Positions 61,025 to 64,000 of a stretch of 64,000 nt of DNA are shown here, in pieces (position 1 is the first letter of the stretch; each line of letters opens with the position of its first letter). Origin of the DNA: an uncultured bacterium (GTDB lineage: Bacteria; Planctomycetota; Phycisphaerae; Phycisphaerales; SM1A02); the NCBI GenBank assembly GCA_903891095.1, contig CAITDI010000036.1, positions 62,001-126,000 of the forward strand, given 5' to 3'. The notes under the pieces are model-generated. The model was not told the origin of the DNA. It ran no database searches and saw only the letters and a program-made list of their open reading frames with translations. Made by a program: the position numbers and the translations under genes.

Positions 61025-61684
61025 TTACCGCGACGCCTCGACGAGCCGCCTGACGACGCCGAGGCCGGTTTCCTCGGCCTCGGTGCGCTCGGGATGCCAC
61101 TGCACGCCGACGTAGAAGCGGCGCTTGGGATCGATGATCGCCTCGATCACGCCGTCGTCGGAGCGGGCGATGATCTCGAAGCCCTTCGCCTCGGCGAGCG
61201 CCTGGTGATGCCACGAGCGCACGGCGCCCGATGCGAGCGGCGATCCGCGCTCGGCGTCGACCGCATGCACGGCGTCGTTGCGATGGCGGTCGGCGTTCGG
61301 AAGCACGTCGGCGAGATGCTGGATCATCGCGTTGCCGCGGTGGAAGCCCATCATCTGCATGCCGAGGCAGATGCCGAGCACGGGCTTGTCGGCGCGCGCG
61401 TCGAGCTCGTCGAGCAGCGCGAACTCCGCGTCCTGGCGCTCGGGATTCATGCACTCGGCCTTGGGGTGCAGCGGGATTCCGAACTTGGAGACGTCGATGT
61501 CGTCGCCGCCGGTCATGATCACGCCGTCGACGCGGTCGAGCATCGCGGCGCGCAGTTCGGCGCGCGGCGGAAGCAGGACGGGAATCCCGCCCGCGGCCTC
61601 GACCATGTCGAGATAGGTGCGGCGGAGTCGCGCGTAGCCGTCGACGAAATCGGCGGAGAGACCGATGAGTGGGCGCTTGCTCAT
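61025..61684 (-). CDS. Class C26 glutamine amidotransferase-like hydrolase
   Basis: A 219-residue class-1 amidotransferase-like protein of the gamma-glutamyl-gamma-aminobutyrate hydrolase (PuuD/C26) group. LIGLSADFVDGYARLRRTYLDMVEAAGGIPVLLPP, GVIMTGGDDIDVSKFG, the nucleophile in VLGICLGMQ (Cys106), and the His-Glu pair in VGVQWHPERTE complete the triad. It splits gamma-glutamyl amide bonds. The start overlaps the TatD gene stop by 4 bp, so it is part of the ebo unit. Confidence 0.88.
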   Translation of the reverse strand: MSKRPLIGLSADFVDGYARLRRTYLDMVEAAGGIPVLLPPRAELRAAMLDRVDGVIMTGGDDIDVSKFGIPLHPKAECMNPERQDAEFALLDELDARADKPVLGICLGMQMMGFHRGNAMIQHLADVLPNADRHRNDAVHAVDAERGSPLASGAVRSWHHQALAEAKGFEIIARSDDGVIEAIIDPKRRFYVGVQWHPERTEAEETGLGVVRRLVEASR

Positions 61685-62481
61685 GCGATGCGGAACCTTC
61701 CCGACTGCGAGAGGAACTGGAGCGGATTCTCGAAGCTGACCTTGCGCACGCTCTCGAGCGTGTGGCCGCGCGACTTCATCTCGATCTGCGCCTTGGGCAC
61801 GGCGAGCGGATCGCTCTGGCCCCAGTCGCCGGCGGAGTTGATCCACAGGCGCTCGGTGCCGTGCATCTCGAAGATGTCGACGGCGCGCTGCGGCGTGCAC
61901 TTGGTGTCGGGATAGAGCGTCATTCCCGCCCAGAATCCGCGGTCGAGCACGTGGCGCACCGTGTGCTCCTCGACGTGGTCGATGAGCACGCGCGAAGGAT
62001 CGAGCCGCGCGTGGTTGCGGATCGCGTCCATGATGAGCTTGGTGCCCTTGAGCTTGTCCTCGAGGTGCGGCGTGTGCACGAGCACGAGCAGGTTGTGCTC
62101 GGCGGCGAGCGAGAGATGCGCGTCGAGGATCTCGAGCTCGTTGCGCGAGTTCTTGTTGAGGCCGATCTCGCCGATGCCGAGCACGTTCTCGCACTTGAGG
62201 AACTGCGGGATGAGCTTGATGACTTCCTTGGCGAAGACGGGGTCTTCGGCTTCCTTGGGATTGATGCAGAGCCACGTGTGGTGGCGGATGCCGTACTGCG
62301 CCGCGCGCTTTGGCTCGAAGTCGGTGAGCTGGCGGAAGTAGTCGAAGAATCCCTGCGGCGAACTACGGTCGTAGCCCGCCCAGAACGCCGGCTCCGTGAT
62401 CGCCACGCACCCCGCGAGCGCCATGCGCTGGTAGTCGTCGGTGGTGCGGCTCACCATGTGGACGTGTGGGTCGATGTACAT
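61681..62481 (-). CDS. eboB: EboB-like TatD-family metal hydrolase
   Basis: A 266-residue TIM-barrel hydrolase. The N-terminal MYIDPHVHMVSRTTDDYQRM carries the first HxH metal pair; later GIGEIGLNKNSRNE, VLVHTPH and VLIDHVEEHTV give more ligands. Unlike housekeeping TatD nucleases it starts at once with YIDPHVH and has ALAGCVAITEPAFWAG, as in EboB. The reaction is unknown. It is coupled to the C26 gene. Two 33-bp repeats lie upstream. Confidence 0.85.
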   Translation of the reverse strand: MYIDPHVHMVSRTTDDYQRMALAGCVAITEPAFWAGYDRSSPQGFFDYFRQLTDFEPKRAAQYGIRHHTWLCINPKEAEDPVFAKEVIKLIPQFLKCENVLGIGEIGLNKNSRNELEILDAHLSLAAEHNLLVLVHTPHLEDKLKGTKLIMDAIRNHARLDPSRVLIDHVEEHTVRHVLDRGFWAGMTLYPDTKCTPQRAVDIFEMHGTERLWINSAGDWGQSDPLAVPKAQIEMKSRGHTLESVRKVSFENPLQFLSQSGRFRIA

Positions 62482-62520
62482 GTTAGAAGCCACCCTTTCC
62501 TTTGAAACCGCCAGAGTGCT

Positions 62521-62592
62521 GAGCGGCCGAAGGCCGATTAGCGCGCTCAAATACGAGACGAGCGGCCGAAGGCCGATTGGCGCGCTCAAACA
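62521..62592. repeat. Two 33-bp repeats between eboB and the EboA-position gene
   Basis: GAGCGGCCGAAGGCCGATTRG... occurs at 62521-62553 and 62560-62592, 39 bp apart, two mismatches. Each contains CGGCC-GAA-GGCCG, a short hairpin, and ends CGCGCTCAAA, the reverse of the TTTGAGCGCG repeat start seen in other gaps. Confidence 0.85.
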
Positions 62593-62888
62593 TGCGTCGC
62601 TCCCGTCGCGCCTTTGGTCGACGCCTTCGCGATCGGCTCGGTCGAGTGGTCGCTGAGCAGCTCGAGCACGCGGCGCGCGCGGTCGGGCTTGCCGTCGAGC
62701 AGCACGCGGCAGCATGCTTCGAGCGCCTTCACGCGAAAGTCCTGGGCGTCGGCCTCGCCAGCCGCGGCCTGCGCGCGGTCCACGCGGTCGAGGAACGCCG
62801 CGATGTCGATGACCTTCGCGCGGTGCTCGAGGAAATAGCGGTCGACGACGGCGCGCTTCGAGATCGGTGGCGGTGTGGGGCCGGGCAT
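62586..62888 (-). CDS. Small protein in EboA position
   Basis: A 100-residue protein with KRAVVDRYFLEHRAKVIDIAAFLDRVDRAQAAAGEADAQDFRVKALEACCRVLLDGKPDRARRVLELLSDHSTEPI, all helical. It lies between eboD and eboB. EboA is usually larger, so homology is not claimed; the gene may be a planctomycete-specific Ebo accessory. Confidence 0.62.
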   Translation of the reverse strand: MPGPTPPPISKRAVVDRYFLEHRAKVIDIAAFLDRVDRAQAAAGEADAQDFRVKALEACCRVLLDGKPDRARRVLELLSDHSTEPIAKASTKGATGATHV

Positions 62889-62914
62889 GCGCGCATCCTA
62901 CGCGCCCCGTTCGA

Positions 62915-64000
62915 TCACGCGAGTTCCGCGGCCGCGGCGCGCATGCGCGCGAAGTCGACCTCGTGGATCTCGAAGCCGCGGCCGATGCCGCGCAGCATGG
63001 TGATCGTGAGCGTTCCGCCGAGGTGCTCGCGGAACTCCTCGAGTCCGCGAAGCAGCGTGTCGGCCTCGGCGAACAGCGGGTGGCGCATGGGAAGCCCGAG
63101 CGCGGCGATGCACGCGCGGATCCGTGCGTGGTCGGCGTCGGAGAGCCAGCCCATGAGCTGCGAGTAGCGGCAGTCGAGGAGCAGGCCGAGCGCGACGGCG
63201 TCGCCATGCGAGATCGCGTGCGCGCTCATCGCCTCGAGCCGGTGCGCGGCCCAGTGGCCGAAATCCAGCGGGCGCGCCTCGTTGGCCTCGAATGGATCGC
63301 CGCCGTCGACGATGTGGCGGAGGTGGAGCTCCGCGCTGCGGCGCACGACCGGGCTCGCGGCGTCGAGATCGCACGCGGCGATCGCGGCGGCGCTGCGCTC
63401 GATCTCCGCGAAGAACGCGGGATCCTTGAGCAGCGCGATCTTGACCGCCTCGCTGAAGCCCGCGCGGAACACCGCCGGTTCGAGCGTCGTGAGCAGCGCT
63501 TCGTCGCAGAGCACCGCGTAGGGCACGGCGAAGGCGCCGACGAAGTTCTTCTTGCCGAAGCGGTTGATGCCGTTCTTGACGCCCATCGCGGCGTCGTCCT
63601 GCGCGAGCGTGGTCGTGGGCAGGCGCACGAGGCGCACGCCGCGGTGCGCGGTCGCGGCGCCGAATCCGACCGCGTCGAGCACGGCGCCGCCGCCGATCGC
63701 GATGACGAAGCTCTTGCGGTCGATCTTGTGGCGCTCGACGAGGTCGATCACGAGATCGGCGACGCGCGGGTCGTGCTTGGCGGGTTCGCCGCCTGGGACG
63801 GTCACGATGTCGACGATCGCGGGCATCGCGGCGGCGTGCGCGGCGAAGTACGCGCGCAGCGCGGTTTCAAGCTTGCCGCCGTGCGCGCGGGCGACGCCGT
63901 CGTCGATCACGATGACCGCGCGGCGCGAGGCGGCGGCGGGATCGTCGCGAAAGACTTCGCGCAACGCGGGGTTCGCAGCGTCGAGCGCGCCGCGCGTGAA
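62915..64000 (-). CDS. eboD: EboD-like 3-dehydroquinate synthase family protein, 5' end outside window
   Basis: The frame is open to the window edge, so the start lies beyond 64000. The 361 visible residues belong to the dehydroquinate synthase superfamily: VPGGEPAKHD, AIGGGAVLDAVGFGAATAHRGV, LPTTTLAQDDAAMGVKNGINRFGKKNFVGAF, AGFSEAVKIALL, and the metal His residues in DFGHWAAHRLEAMSAHAISHGDAVALGL. The changed substrate segment KNGINRFGKKN is typical of EboD and not of AroB. EboD enzymes form cyclitol-like products from sugar phosphates; the product is unknown. Visible sequence starts FTRGALDAANPAL. Confidence 0.88.
   Translation of the reverse strand, partial: FTRGALDAANPALREVFRDDPAAASRRAVIVIDDGVARAHGGKLETALRAYFAAHAAAMPAIVDIVTVPGGEPAKHDPRVADLVIDLVERHKIDRKSFVIAIGGGAVLDAVGFGAATAHRGVRLVRLPTTTLAQDDAAMGVKNGINRFGKKNFVGAFAVPYAVLCDEALLTTLEPAVFRAGFSEAVKIALLKDPAFFAEIERSAAAIAACDLDAASPVVRRSAELHLRHIVDGGDPFEANEARPLDFGHWAAHRLEAMSAHAISHGDAVALGLLLDCRYSQLMGWLSDADHARIRACIAALGLPMRHPLFAEADTLLRGLEEFREHLGGTLTITMLRGIGRGFEIHEVDFARMRAAAAELA

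Noticed and set aside
61681-62481. Housekeeping TatD nuclease
   Set aside because: Context and the EboB-like opening favour Ebo membership, although the reaction is unknown.
62915-64000. Shikimate pathway AroB
   Set aside because: The substrate segment differs from AroB and the gene is next to ebo partners; a secondary metabolism role is more likely.

Overview
The window is 64 kb of very GC-rich, densely coded bacterial chromosome with genes on both strands and mostly short gaps. Several features point to a planctomycete of the Phycisphaerae type. These are an exported protein ending in a VPAPGALAVLG-type sorting tail, a LamG protein closed by a GC-type dockerin repeat pair, an ECF sigma factor coupled to a Ser/Thr kinase, a DUF6677 protein, a DUF1080 protein, and membrane proteins that begin or end with zinc ribbons. 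This placement is inference from gene content. There are no rRNA, tRNA, CRISPR or transposase genes.

Layout. 1-8 kb: the 3' part of a gamma-glutamyltransferase, a secreted GH95 alpha-L-fucosidase, a large exported protein, a DUF1080 protein and a MetC-type lyase. 8-10.3 kb: both E1 subunits of a 2-oxo acid dehydrogenase. 10.5-13.5 kb: two related HTH-plus-helical regulators followed by a coupled small exported protein. 13.6-22 kb: a Tag glycosylase, then a block that reads as branched-chain amino acid and fatty acid oxidation (leucine dehydrogenase, long acyl-CoA dehydrogenase, three crotonase-fold proteins), with a truncated sigma-like protein and an aquaporin among them. 22-33.4 kb: repeat-rich gaps, an NrtR-like regulator, a histidine phosphatase, a caspase-like DUF6642 protein, a DEAD-box helicase, DapB, a 32-residue lysine-rich histone-like peptide, a 7Fe ferredoxin and a catalytically degenerate M16 peptidase. 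33.4-44 kb: two exported amidohydrolases (one a 1257-residue double-domain protein), FlgM, a lipoprotein, the HolB-type clamp loader with a coupled CYTH protein, a 109-bp duplicated repeat, ScpB and an isolated AtpC. 44-52.3 kb: a PEP-CTERM-like protein, DusB, the LamG-dockerin protein, and a tightly overlapping operon of ECF sigma factor, Ser/Thr kinase and sigma-like protein, then a beta-barrel outer membrane protein.

52.4-64 kb carries the most coherent accessory system: homologues of eboB, eboC, eboD, eboE and eboF, all on the minus strand. They are interleaved with a class C26 amidotransferase, two tandem zinc-ribbon membrane proteins, a DUF3500 protein, a DUF3299-like protein and a small EboA-position protein. 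Several junctions use ATGA or TGATG stop-start overlaps, which indicates translational coupling. Ebo genes elsewhere sit beside metabolite pathways and are thought to move or process a prenylated or cyclitol-like metabolite; the product here is unknown. The eboD gene runs off the right edge, so more of the cluster probably lies beyond it.

Intergenic space holds strong hairpin terminators, several tandem repeats, and a dispersed family of short repeats containing TTTGAGCG and GCAGCTGCGGCTGC cores.
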